Source: Nitriliruptorales bacterium | GTDB taxonomy: Bacteria > Actinomycetota > Nitriliruptoria > Euzebyales > Egibacteraceae | Assembly: GCA_007119305.1 (NCBI GenBank) | Contig: SKPY01000079.1 | Location: forward strand, 1 to 7,563 | Direction of reading: 5' to 3' | DNA: 7,563 nucleotides | Shown: piece after piece, positions 1-6,068 of the stretch | How the letters are laid out: each line of letters starts with the position of its first letter | Position numbering within the stretch: the stretch's first letter is position 1 | The notes under the pieces: model-generated | Database searches by the model: none | What the model was told of the DNA's origin: nothing | Seen by the model: only the letters and a program-made list of their open reading frames with translations | Program-made: the position numbers and the translations under genes

Positions 1-725
1 GCATCTCGCTCGCCGCCCTGTGCGCGCCCCGCGGCTACAAGCTCACGTGCGTCATGCCGGAGAACACCTCGCAGGAGCGGCGTGAGCTGCTCACGATGTT
101 CGGCGTGGACATCGTGTTCAGCCCCGCGACGGAGGGCTCGAACGGCGCGGTCCGCGTCGCGCGCGAGATGGCCGAGGCGGACCACGAGCTGTACATGCCG
201 TTCCAGTACGGCAACCCCGCGAACCCCCGGGCCCACTACGAGACGACCGGACCGGAGATCCTGCGTGACCTGCCCGACGTCGGGGCTGTCGTGGCCGGCC
301 TCGGCACGGGCGGAACCCTCACGGGCGCCGGGCACCGCCTCAAGGCCCACAACCCCGCCATCAAGGTGATCGCCGCGGAACCGGAGTATGGCGAGCTCGT
401 CTACGGGCTGCGCAACCTCGACGAGGGGTTCGTCCCCCCGGTGCTCGACCAGTCGGTGCTGGACGGGCGGATCAAGGTCAACTCCCGCGCCGCGCTCGAA
501 GCGACCCGCGACCTGGTCGGCGCGGAAGGGATCTTCGCCGGACCCTCCACGGGTGCCGCGCTGCACGTGGCACAACGCGTCTGCACGCCCAAGCGGCTGC
601 CGGCGGGCACCAAGGTCGTGGTGATCTCCCCCGACGGCGGGTGGAAGTACCTGTCCACCGGCGCGTACGCGCCGGGTGACCTCGACGCGATCGCTGCCAA
701 GCTCGAGCACACCCTCTGGGCATAG
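1..725 (+). CDS. cysM: Cysteine synthase CysM, O-phosphoserine/CysO type (5' end missing)
   Basis: PLP-dependent enzyme of the cysteine synthase fold; the mycobacterial relative makes cysteine from O-phosphoserine and the thiocarboxylated sulfur carrier CysO. The reading frame is open from the window edge (codons from base 3) and gives 240 residues to TAG at 723-725; by comparison with the remembered 323-residue M. tuberculosis CysM, about 83 N-terminal residues, including the PLP lysine, lie outside. Visible marks: ISLAALCA at the edge (the end of the NTGIS substrate loop), VMPENTSQERR at 17-27, QYGNPAN at 68-74, the phosphate-binding glycine loop GLGTGGTLTG at 99-108, AEPEYG 125-130, LRNLDEGFVP 136-145, GPSTGAALH 180-188, and the C-terminal GWKYLSTGAY and final LWA typical of this subgroup. 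The arginine at visible residue 137 falls where M. tuberculosis Arg220, linked to phosphoserine recognition, sits. Murl follows after 80 bases, past a hairpin, so the two are probably separate transcripts. Confidence 0.93.
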   Translation, partial: ISLAALCAPRGYKLTCVMPENTSQERRELLTMFGVDIVFSPATEGSNGAVRVAREMAEADHELYMPFQYGNPANPRAHYETTGPEILRDLPDVGAVVAGLGTGGTLTGAGHRLKAHNPAIKVIAAEPEYGELVYGLRNLDEGFVPPVLDQSVLDGRIKVNSRAALEATRDLVGAEGIFAGPSTGAALHVAQRVCTPKRLPAGTKVVVISPDGGWKYLSTGAYAPGDLDAIAAKLEHTLWA

Positions 726-767
726 GCACCAAGCCTGCCGGCGCCGTCTTCCGGCGGGGGGCCTATG
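721..767 (+). terminator. Two-part hairpin after cysM
   Basis: An outer perfect 7-bp repeat (721-727 cataggc with 761-767 gcctatg) encloses a second 8-bp stem (734-741 with 751-758, one G-U pair) around a 9-base loop. The cysM stop codon (723-725) lies in the left arm. There is no T-run after the stem, so this would be an atypical intrinsic terminator, or an RNA-end-protecting structure. Its place between cysM and the murI promoter supports a transcript end. Confidence 0.5.
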
Positions 768-790
768 GCCGGGAGCCGCGACGGCCCGGC

Positions 791-796
791 TACACT
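791..796 (+). promoter_or_regulatory. -10 element for the murI operon
   Basis: TACACT fits the actinobacterial -10 pattern TAnnnT. It ends 9 bases before the murI ATG, which predicts transcription starting at about 802-806, that is a leaderless or almost leaderless mRNA. No ribosome binding site precedes the ATG, which agrees with this. No convincing -35 hexamer is visible at the usual spacing (around 768-773). Confidence 0.55.
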
Positions 797-805
797 CCGG
801 CGTCG

Positions 806-1663
806 ATGCCCGCTGACCCGCACCTGTCCCTGCCGGTTGCTGCGCCGCCCGACCCGGGCGCTGCGCCGCCGATCGGGGTGTTCGATTCGGGAGTGGGCGG
901 GCTCACGGTCGCGCGCGCGCTCATGGACCTCCTGCCCGACGAGCAGCTGATCTACGTCGGTGACACCGCGCGCGGGCCGTACGGTCCCCGTGCGCTCGGC
1001 GAGGTGCGCAGCTTCGCGCGGGAGCTGATCGAGCTGCTGGCCGGTCAGGGCTGCAAGCTGATCGTGGCCGCGTGCAACACCGCGACGGCCGCGCTCGGTG
1101 CGGGATGCGACGACCGCCGCGTGCCGGTCGTCGGCGTCATCGAGCCGGCGGTGCGTGTCGCGGTGCGCGCGAGCCGCAACGGCCGCATCGGCGTGATCGG
1201 GACGACCGGCACGGTCGCGTCGGGCGCGTACGAGCGTGCCGTGGCCGGCGTGGATCCCGACCTCAAGGTGGTGAGCGTCCCGTGTCCGCGCTTCGTCGGG
1301 TTGGTCGAGGCCGGGCGCACCGCCGACGCGGAGGTCTGCGCCGTGGCCCGGGACTACCTCACGCCCCTCCGCGCCGCTCAGGTCGACACGCTGATCCTCG
1401 GATGCACCCACTACCCCCTGCTCACCGGAGTCATCCGCTCCGTCCTCGGCCCGGACGTGCTGCTGGTGTCGAGCGCGGAGGAGACCGCCCGGCAGGTGTT
1501 CTGCGACCTGCTCGCGCGGGACGGGCTCGCCTCGGGGCCGCGCGGGCCGCATCGCTTCGCCGTGACCGGGCACCCGGCCACGTTCGGCGCGCTCGCGACC
1601 CGGTTCCTCGGCCCGCGCGTGACGGCAGCCGACGTCCACACGCTCGTTCGGGCGGGCGGATGA
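806..1663 (+). CDS. murI: Glutamate racemase MurI
   Basis: Cytoplasmic, cofactor-independent enzyme converting L-glutamate to D-glutamate for peptidoglycan. 285 residues, slightly longer than the usual 260-275 because of about 22 proline/alanine-rich residues before the conserved core. Core motifs: GVFDSGVGGLTV (24-35, with the Asp27-Ser28 pair), YVGDTARGPYG (50-60), AACNTAT (88-94) with the first catalytic cysteine Cys90, GVIGTTGTV (129-137), and ILGCTHYPLL (197-206) with the second catalytic cysteine Cys200 and His202. VSSAEETA near 221-228 is also typical of the actinobacterial form. ATG 806 is chosen because it sits just after the -10 element; no Shine-Dalgarno is present. It is the first gene of a four-gene operon, and its TGA overlaps the ATG of the next gene (ATGA). 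All catalytic residues are intact. Confidence 0.97.
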   Translation: MPADPHLSLPVAAPPDPGAAPPIGVFDSGVGGLTVARALMDLLPDEQLIYVGDTARGPYGPRALGEVRSFARELIELLAGQGCKLIVAACNTATAALGAGCDDRRVPVVGVIEPAVRVAVRASRNGRIGVIGTTGTVASGAYERAVAGVDPDLKVVSVPCPRFVGLVEAGRTADAEVCAVARDYLTPLRAAQVDTLILGCTHYPLLTGVIRSVLGPDVLLVSSAEETARQVFCDLLARDGLASGPRGPHRFAVTGHPATFGALATRFLGPRVTAADVHTLVRAGG

Positions 1664-2418
1664 GCGGGCTGACCGTCACGGTCTGCGGGTCCGCCGGCAC
1701 GCATGTCGGCTCGGGGCGGGCCTGCTCGTCGTACCTCGTGACGGCGGGCGGCCACCGGCTGCTGCTCGACATCGGCAACGGCTCGCTCGCCAACACCCAG
1801 CGGGTCTGTGACGTCGCAGCCCTCGATGCCGTGCTGGTGAGCCACCAGCACCCGGACCACTTCGTGGACGTCTACAGCCTGTACTACGCGCTGCGCTTCC
1901 ACCCCGAGGGGCAGAAGACCGTGGCCGCGTACGGACCTGATGGCACCGCCGAGTTCATCAGCCAGCTGCTCGCCACCGACACGACCGAACGGCTCCGCGA
2001 GGTGGTGAGGTTCGAGGTCGTGGCCAGCGGGGAGACCGTCGGCATCGGTCCGATGCAGGTGACCTTCTACGGCGCCAACCACCCGGTCCCAACGCTCGCT
2101 GCCCGCGTGGAGACCGACGACGCCGTGGTCGCGTACAGTGCGGACTCCGCGCCGTCGGACGAGATCGTGGCGTGCGCCCGCGACGCCGACCTGTTCATCT
2201 GCGACGCGACGTGGCTCGAGCGCATGCGCCCGCTCCCGCACGACATCCACATGACCGGCGCGGAGGCAGGACGGGCCGCGGCCGCGGCCGGGGCCAAGCG
2301 TCTCCTGATCACGCACGTGCTGCCGTCGCTGGATCCGGTCGAGGTCGCGGCGGAGGCGGCGCGCGAGTACCCGGGAGAGGTCCTCATCGCCCGCGACCTG
2401 CAGGAGATCCAGCTGTGA
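1660..2418 (+). CDS. Metallo-beta-lactamase-fold phosphodiesterase, Rv1339-like (probable cAMP phosphodiesterase)
   Basis: 252-residue metal-dependent hydrolase of the metallo-beta-lactamase fold, RNase Z/class II phosphodiesterase branch. Metal-ligand motifs are all visible: SHQHPDH (61-67, an HxHxDH signature with His62, His64, Asp66, His67), NHPVP (140-144, His141), YSADS (159-163, Asp162), CDAT (181-184), HDIHMTG (194-200) and ITHVLP (217-222, His219). The position between murI and rph and the overall pattern match M. tuberculosis Rv1339, which has been reported as an atypical cAMP phosphodiesterase. Lowering cAMP is therefore the best functional guess, inferred from family and synteny; another small phosphodiester substrate, or RNase Z-like activity, cannot be excluded. 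The ATG overlaps the murI stop by 4 bases and the stop overlaps the proposed rph GTG by 4, so translation is probably coupled. No signal peptide is seen, so it should be cytoplasmic. Confidence 0.88.
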   Translation: MSGLTVTVCGSAGTHVGSGRACSSYLVTAGGHRLLLDIGNGSLANTQRVCDVAALDAVLVSHQHPDHFVDVYSLYYALRFHPEGQKTVAAYGPDGTAEFISQLLATDTTERLREVVRFEVVASGETVGIGPMQVTFYGANHPVPTLAARVETDDAVVAYSADSAPSDEIVACARDADLFICDATWLERMRPLPHDIHMTGAEAGRAAAAAGAKRLLITHVLPSLDPVEVAAEAAREYPGEVLIARDLQEIQL

Positions 2419-3173
2419 GCACGGCCAGCGACCCGGGCCCGTCCATGGGTGCCGCCCGTCCAGACGGGCGCGCCGCCGACGCCCTGCGCCCGGTGCGCTT
2501 CGAGCTTGGCGCGCAGCCGTACGCCGAGGGTTCTGCGCTCGTGGCCTTCGGCGCCACCCGGGTGCTGTGCTCGGCCAGCGTTGCCGAGGAGGTGCCCCGG
2601 TGGCTGCGGGGGCAGGGCCGCGGTTGGGTGACCGCCGAGTACGCCATGCTGCCGCGCGCCACGCACGAGCGGACCCCCCGTGAGTCGGCGCAGGGGCGGG
2701 TGAAGGGGCGCACGCACGAGATCCAGCGGCTGATCGGGCGGTCACTGCGCTCGGTGATCGACCTCGACGGGCTCGGCGAGCACCTCGTGCAGGTCGACTG
2801 TGACGTGCTGCAGGCGGACGGGGGGACGCGCACGGCGGCCATCACCGGAGCCTGGGTCGCGCTGTCGCTCGCACTCGACGCCATGGTCGAGGCAGGACTG
2901 CTGCCCGCGCGCCCGCGCCTCGACCCGGTGGCAGCTGTCAGCGTCGGCGTGGTCGATGCGACCCCCGTGCTCGACCTCTGCTACGCAGAGGACGTGCGCG
3001 CCGAGGTGGACATGAACGTGGTGGCCTCTGCCTCGGGACGCCTGGTGGAGGTGCAGGGCACCGCCGAGGCCGAGCCGTTCTCCCGCGCGACGCTGGAGCG
3101 GCTGCTCGACCTCGCGGCGGCGGGCTGCGAGCAGCTGATCGCCGCCCAGGCCGCCGTGCTCGGCGGTGGCTGA
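2415..3173 (+). CDS. rph: Ribonuclease PH
   Basis: Phosphate-dependent 3'-to-5' exoribonuclease that trims tRNA precursors, working as a ring-shaped hexamer in the cytoplasm. 252 residues from GTG 2415. Motifs in order: DGR (17-19), AEGSALVAFG (37-46), LPRATHER (79-86), GRTHEIQRLIGRSLR (98-112), DCDVLQADGGTRTAAITGA (128-146, phosphate and RNA binding), LDLCYAEDVRAEVDMNVV (186-203, with the catalytic acidic residues), and VQGTAE..PF (213-222). Start choice: GTG 2415 overlaps the upstream stop as GTGA and has AGGAG at 2402-2406, 8 bases upstream. The alternative ATG 2445 lacks a ribosome binding site, but its product (MGAARPDGR) lines up better with the usual RNase PH N-terminus, so the first 10 residues are uncertain. 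Its TGA overlaps the rdgB ATG by one base. Confidence 0.97.
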   Translation: MSTASDPGPSMGAARPDGRAADALRPVRFELGAQPYAEGSALVAFGATRVLCSASVAEEVPRWLRGQGRGWVTAEYAMLPRATHERTPRESAQGRVKGRTHEIQRLIGRSLRSVIDLDGLGEHLVQVDCDVLQADGGTRTAAITGAWVALSLALDAMVEAGLLPARPRLDPVAAVSVGVVDATPVLDLCYAEDVRAEVDMNVVASASGRLVEVQGTAEAEPFSRATLERLLDLAAAGCEQLIAAQAAVLGGG

Positions 3174-3763
3174 TGCGCCTGGTCCTCGCGACGCGCAACC
3201 GCGGCAAGCTCGTCGAGCTGCGGCGCATCCTGGACGCCGATCCCGCACTGCCCGTGGTGGAGCTGTGCTCCGCCACGGACGTCGAGCTGCCCGAGGTCGA
3301 GGAGCACGGCGCCACGTTCGCGGAGAATGCCTTGCTGAAGGCCCGCTCGGCGACGGCAGCGACGGGCCTGGCCAGTCTCGCTGACGACTCCGGCCTCGTC
3401 GTCGACGCCCTGCAGGGGGACCCCGGCGTACGCAGCGCTCGCTACGCCGGCGCACACGGCGACGACGAGGCCAACCTGCGGCTTGTCCTCGAGCGCATGC
3501 GCGGCGTGGAGGACCGCAGGGCCCGGTTCGTGTGCGCGGCGGCGCTGGTGGCCTCAGACGGTCGGGAGTGGGTCGAGGAGGCCAGCGTCGCAGGGACCCT
3601 CGCGCACGCGCCGCGCGGCGCCGGGGGGTTCGGCTACGACCCGATCTTCGTGCCGGTGGGTGAGTCGCGAACCACCGCCGAGATGCCCCCGGCGGCCAAG
3701 GACGCGATCAGCCATCGGGGCAGGGCGTTCAGGGCCATCGCGGCCCATCTCGCGCAGCTGTGA
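3173..3763 (+). CDS. rdgB: XTP/dITP diphosphatase (RdgB/HAM1 family)
   Basis: Hydrolyses dITP, ITP and XTP to monophosphates and pyrophosphate, keeping deaminated purines out of DNA and RNA. 196 residues, the normal length for the family. Visible motifs: ATRNRGK (6-12, substrate-binding Thr/Asn/Lys), FAENALLKA (49-57), LADDSGLVVDAL (69-80, with the metal-binding and catalytic Asp pair at 71-72), GVRSARYAG (85-93), GGFGYDPIF (151-159) and ISHRGRAF (179-186). Every key residue is present. It is the last gene of the murI operon, starting in a TGATG junction with rph; rph-rdgB pairing is common in bacteria. A hairpin lies 41 bases after its stop, followed by a convergent gene. Confidence 0.97.
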   Translation: MRLVLATRNRGKLVELRRILDADPALPVVELCSATDVELPEVEEHGATFAENALLKARSATAATGLASLADDSGLVVDALQGDPGVRSARYAGAHGDDEANLRLVLERMRGVEDRRARFVCAAALVASDGREWVEEASVAGTLAHAPRGAGGFGYDPIFVPVGESRTTAEMPPAAKDAISHRGRAFRAIAAHLAQL

Positions 3764-3804
3764 CGGCCGGCTGGAGCCGCCGCGTGCACTGGCTTTCGCC
3801 AAGC

Positions 3805-3823
3805 CTCGAGGCCCAGCCTCGAG
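3805..3823. terminator. Shared hairpin between convergent genes
   Basis: A perfect 8-bp stem (3805-3812 with 3816-3823) closes a 3-base loop (cca) exactly at the end of the minus-strand stop codon (3824-3826). A smaller 5-bp stem (3791-3795 with 3801-3805) adjoins it on the rdgB side. Neither strand shows a T-run after the stem. The position between two converging genes supports a two-way terminator or transcript-end barrier. Confidence 0.55.
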
Positions 3824-4312
3824 CTAGTCGCCCGCGCCCATGTCGACCTGGTACGCCTCGTAGATGAGGTCGGCACCGAGCTGGCGGTGGCGCATCAGCT
3901 GGTCGAGCAGGTCCAGGACGGCTTCGCGGCCGTCGCCGGGGGTCTCGGGCAGCATGTCCGCGCGGTCACGGATGGCGTCGAGCGCCCGCCCGATCGCCGC
4001 GCGGATCTCCCGGTGGTCGTCGGCGAGGCGCTCGACCCCGTGCGTGAGGCGTGGGGCCGCCTTGTGCACCTCCTCGAACAGCCCGCCCGGCCCCTCGGTC
4101 ACAGCGATGTGGCGCTCGAACGCGGCGCCGAGCTCGACGAGGCGGTTGTGGACCTCACGGACCCACTCGCGCTCCCGGCCGACCGCGGGCGAGGCCACCG
4201 CCTCCTCGAGCGCGCCCATGCACTGATGCAGACCTGCACGCTCGGTCCGGGCTGCTGCCAGCGCCGGCGACTGCGTGGCGGCGGCCTGAGCCCCAGGCTC
4301 CTCTCCAGACAT
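3824..4312 (-). CDS. Hemerythrin-like (HHE) four-helix protein
   Basis: Predicted cytoplasmic, almost wholly helical protein of 162 residues. The spacing of histidines and acids suggests the hemerythrin-like HHE fold, which binds a di-iron centre and handles O2, NO or iron: His29 in helix 1, His68 with Glu73 in AFERHIAVTE (64-73), His100 in LADDHREI (96-103), and His142 with Glu152 in MRHRQLGADLIYEAY (140-154). The spacing HxxxxE differs by one from the commoner HxxxE, so iron binding is inferred, not shown. The first 25 residues are Ala/Gly-rich and probably disordered. ATG 4312 is chosen because an AGGAGG sits 5 bases upstream (plus-strand 4318-4323); further upstream the frame runs on but would run into the divergent gene at 4450. 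Function beyond the fold is unknown; a plain structural four-helix protein is the alternative. Confidence 0.62.
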   Translation of the reverse strand: MSGEEPGAQAAATQSPALAAARTERAGLHQCMGALEEAVASPAVGREREWVREVHNRLVELGAAFERHIAVTEGPGGLFEEVHKAAPRLTHGVERLADDHREIRAAIGRALDAIRDRADMLPETPGDGREAVLDLLDQLMRHRQLGADLIYEAYQVDMGAGD

Positions 4313-4336
4313 CTCACCCTCCTCGGCGGGGAGGCA

Positions 4337-4342
4337 ATCGTA
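4337..4342 (-). promoter_or_regulatory. -10 element for the hemerythrin-like gene
   Basis: On the minus strand this reads TACGAT, a good match to TAnnaT-type -10 elements. It predicts a start near 4330 and a leader of about 18 bases that contains the strong AGGAGG ribosome binding site. No clear -35 hexamer is seen upstream. It is one of the few A/T-containing spots in an otherwise extremely GC-rich gap (4313-4449). Confidence 0.45.
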
Positions 4343-4449
4343 GCGGCCCGCGGGGGAGGAAGCCCGCCCGCCCGCGCCGCCGACGGCCGCTGGCGCCTGA
4401 GCCCGCGAACCCGGGCGTGAGAGCCGCCCCGCACGGGTAGCGCTAGGAC

Positions 4450-4791
4450 ATGACTGCCAACGCTGCGGAGCGCGCGCCACGTCCGCGCGGGTCGCTCACG
4501 GTCGGCGGCCTGATCATGTTCGTCCTGGGTGCCCTGCTGTCCTGGGTGCCGGTGCTGGGACCGCTCGTGGCCGGGGGCGCCGGGGGTTGGTACATCGGCC
4601 GCGGCCGCGCTGCACTCGGGGTCGCGTTGGCGCCTGCGCTCCTGCTCGGCGCCGCCACCGTGCTCGTGCTCAGCGTCGTGGAGCTGCCCGTGCTCGGCGT
4701 GGTGGCTGGTGCGACGCTGTTCCTGATCGTCGCCGTGCAGCAGATCCCCCTGCTGCTCGGCGCCTACGCCGCCGGTCAGCTGCGCGAGTAG
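4450..4791 (+). CDS. Small integral membrane protein, function unknown
   Basis: 113 residues, mostly hydrophobic. After a short basic N-terminus (RAPRPRG at 8-14, suggesting this end stays inside) there are three or four membrane segments, about 17-34, 34-50 (glycine-rich, GPLVAGGAGGWYIGR at 37-51), 55-77 and 79-106. The proline-containing turns SWVPVLGP (31-38) and ELPVLGVV (78-85) look like an internal repeat of the hairpin between helices. I do not recognise a family; the glycine-rich segment recalls small uncharacterised actinobacterial and archaeal membrane proteins. The start is uncertain: AGGA lies only one base before ATG 4450, too close for a normal ribosome binding site, and a leaderless start is possible. 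It is divergent from the hemerythrin-like gene, and its last 16 bases overlap the convergent gene. Confidence 0.75.
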   Translation: MTANAAERAPRPRGSLTVGGLIMFVLGALLSWVPVLGPLVAGGAGGWYIGRGRAALGVALAPALLLGAATVLVLSVVELPVLGVVAGATLFLIVAVQQIPLLLGAYAAGQLRE

Positions 4792-5936
4792 GCGGGGTCG
4801 GACTGCTCGGGCTGCTCCGGGTGCGGGGCGGTGTCGTCCCCGTTGCGCTGCGAGTCGGTGTCGCCGGGCTCTAGCCGGAGGTCCGGGTCGTCGGCCTCGA
4901 GCTGGGGGTCCGCGTCCTCACCGTCGGGCTGAGGACTCGCGGCGGCCTGTTCGAGCGCGAGGTCGGCGCGCAACCGCTCGCTGTCCCGTTCGATCAGGTA
5001 GAGCTGGCGGTGCACCGCATCCCACTCCTCGCGCGACAGCTGCAGGAACGCAAGACGCCCGCGCAGCTCGTCCATCCGCTCGCGGTCGCAGGGCCTGCCC
5101 TGCTCCAGCTGGCCGCGGCACTCCCGCAGGGCATCCTCGAGCTCCTGCGCCTCGGCGTCCCACGTGAAGTACATCACACGCACGTCGAGCTCCTCGGAGA
5201 ACAGCGCGCCCAGCCGCGTGGTGACCTCCTGCTGGCCGATGACCGTGATGTCGGTGGCATGGATGGTGATCTCGAACCAGCCGAGCTCCTCGGCCTCGCC
5301 CCGCACCACGACCATGTCGGTGCTGAAGCCGCGCCGGAAGATGTGGCCCTCCACCCACACCAGGGCCCCGAACACCCAGCGGATGAGGCGGTTGGGGGAC
5401 TCGACCTGGGCCTCGATGCCGTGGCGGTGCAGGACGTCCAGGACCGCGTCGACGACCCCGTCCAGGTGTCCGCGCTCGATCATGACCGCGATGTGCTGGA
5501 GCTCGAAGCGGCGGAGGATGTAGCTGGCCTTCACGAGGGGCACGATCAGCACGAGGGCCACGACGAGCAGTCCGATGATCAGCGTGTACATGTACCCCAG
5601 GCCGAGGTAGGCGAGCATGCTGCGGTCGGAGTCCTGCTGGTTGTGGAGCCGGGAGACGGTGTAGCCGACGCCCGGGGGGATGAGCACGGCGAGGGCGAGC
5701 GCGATCACCCGGTTGACCTCGTCGCCGCCGGGCACCTCCGGGAACACCCACTCGGCGGCGTCCGGGTAGAACACGACGACCAGCAGCGGAAGCCACAGGA
5801 GCGACGCGAGCCCGATGCCGGCCGCCTTGTCGTCGTCACGGGACGGTTGGCGGCCGAAGAACGTCACGGTCGCGAGCCCGAACAGCTTGCTGAGGGATTT
5901 CGCGAGCCACATCGCGATGAAGCGAAAGACCGGCAT
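4776..5936 (-). CDS. Membrane-anchored protein of unknown function (three membrane helices, cytoplasmic C-terminal domain)
   Basis: 386 residues; not recognised. ATG 5936 has GAGGAG 5 bases upstream (plus-strand 5942-5947). An amphipathic N-terminus with FGLATVTFFGR (19-29) is followed by three likely membrane helices, about 41-58, 74-95 and 110-137. A soluble mixed alpha/beta region follows (about 142-330): LQHIAVMIERGHLDGVVDAVLDVL is a helix pair, FSTDMVVVRGEAEELGWFEI and ITVIGQQEVTTRLGALF look like strand-helix elements, and 262-330 is charged and probably coiled coil, with two cysteines (273, 283). The last 55 residues are acidic, Pro/Asp/Gln-rich and probably disordered. It is divergent from the histidine kinase gene, suggesting shared control, but no partner role can be shown. 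The two-hairpin-plus-soluble-domain layout could be a scaffold or a sensor; no enzyme motif is visible. Its stop lies inside the 3' end of the convergent small membrane gene. Confidence 0.85.
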   Translation of the reverse strand: MPVFRFIAMWLAKSLSKLFGLATVTFFGRQPSRDDDKAAGIGLASLLWLPLLVVVFYPDAAEWVFPEVPGGDEVNRVIALALAVLIPPGVGYTVSRLHNQQDSDRSMLAYLGLGYMYTLIIGLLVVALVLIVPLVKASYILRRFELQHIAVMIERGHLDGVVDAVLDVLHRHGIEAQVESPNRLIRWVFGALVWVEGHIFRRGFSTDMVVVRGEAEELGWFEITIHATDITVIGQQEVTTRLGALFSEELDVRVMYFTWDAEAQELEDALRECRGQLEQGRPCDRERMDELRGRLAFLQLSREEWDAVHRQLYLIERDSERLRADLALEQAAASPQPDGEDADPQLEADDPDLRLEPGDTDSQRNGDDTAPHPEQPEQSDPAYSRS

Positions 5937-6019
5937 GGGGACTCCTCGGCGACGTCGTGCGCTAGGTGTTCCCCGTACCGGTCCTCGTGAACCTGTCCGC
6001 TGTGCCGAGCCCGACAAAC

Positions 6020-6025
6020 TACAGT
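6020..6025 (+). promoter_or_regulatory. Possible -10 element for the histidine kinase gene
   Basis: TACAGT fits TAnnnT and would start transcription near 6032, leaving a leader of about 37 bases before ATG 6069. On the opposite strand an overlapping TAGTTT (6016-6021) could serve the divergent 386-residue protein gene, with an 80-base leader. No good -35 is present for either. This is the most A/T-rich spot in the 5937-6068 gap. Confidence 0.4.
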
Positions 6026-6068
6026 GAGCGGTGGCAACAGCAGCGGGACCGCTGATGGGACGCGAGCG

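Noticed and set aside
401..1639. Minus-strand open frame of 412 codons opposite cysM and murI, and a similar one at 1411-2745.
   Set aside because: Both cover well-conserved plus-strand enzymes with intact catalytic motifs; the antisense products are Arg/Ala/Gly-rich and featureless.
3791..3823. Repeated gcctcgag blocks considered as an attachment site or short repeat element.
   Set aside because: Only two copies are present, no integrase or tRNA is nearby, and the repeat is fully explained by the two arms of a hairpin at a convergent gene junction.
3887..4420. Plus-strand open frames (177 codons, and others) opposite the hemerythrin-like gene.
   Set aside because: The minus-strand frame has a strong ribosome binding site, a -10 element and patterned helices; the plus-strand frames end in low-complexity Arg/Ala/Pro-rich sequence over the promoter region.
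4313..4480. N-terminal extension of the hemerythrin-like frame to an ATG at 4480.
   Set aside because: It would overlap the start of the divergent membrane gene, would be Arg/Gly/Ala low-complexity and would bypass the AGGAGG and -10 element just before ATG 4312.
5010..5990. Plus-strand open frame of 326 codons opposite the 386-residue protein gene.
   Set aside because: Composition is extreme in His, Asp, Glu and Gln with no hydrophobic core, as expected for an antisense shadow; the minus-strand frame has membrane helices and a good ribosome binding site.
6024..6068. GTG start for the histidine kinase adding 15 residues.
   Set aside because: The codon overlaps the candidate -10 element, has no ribosome binding site, and ATG 6069 has GGGA at a suitable distance.
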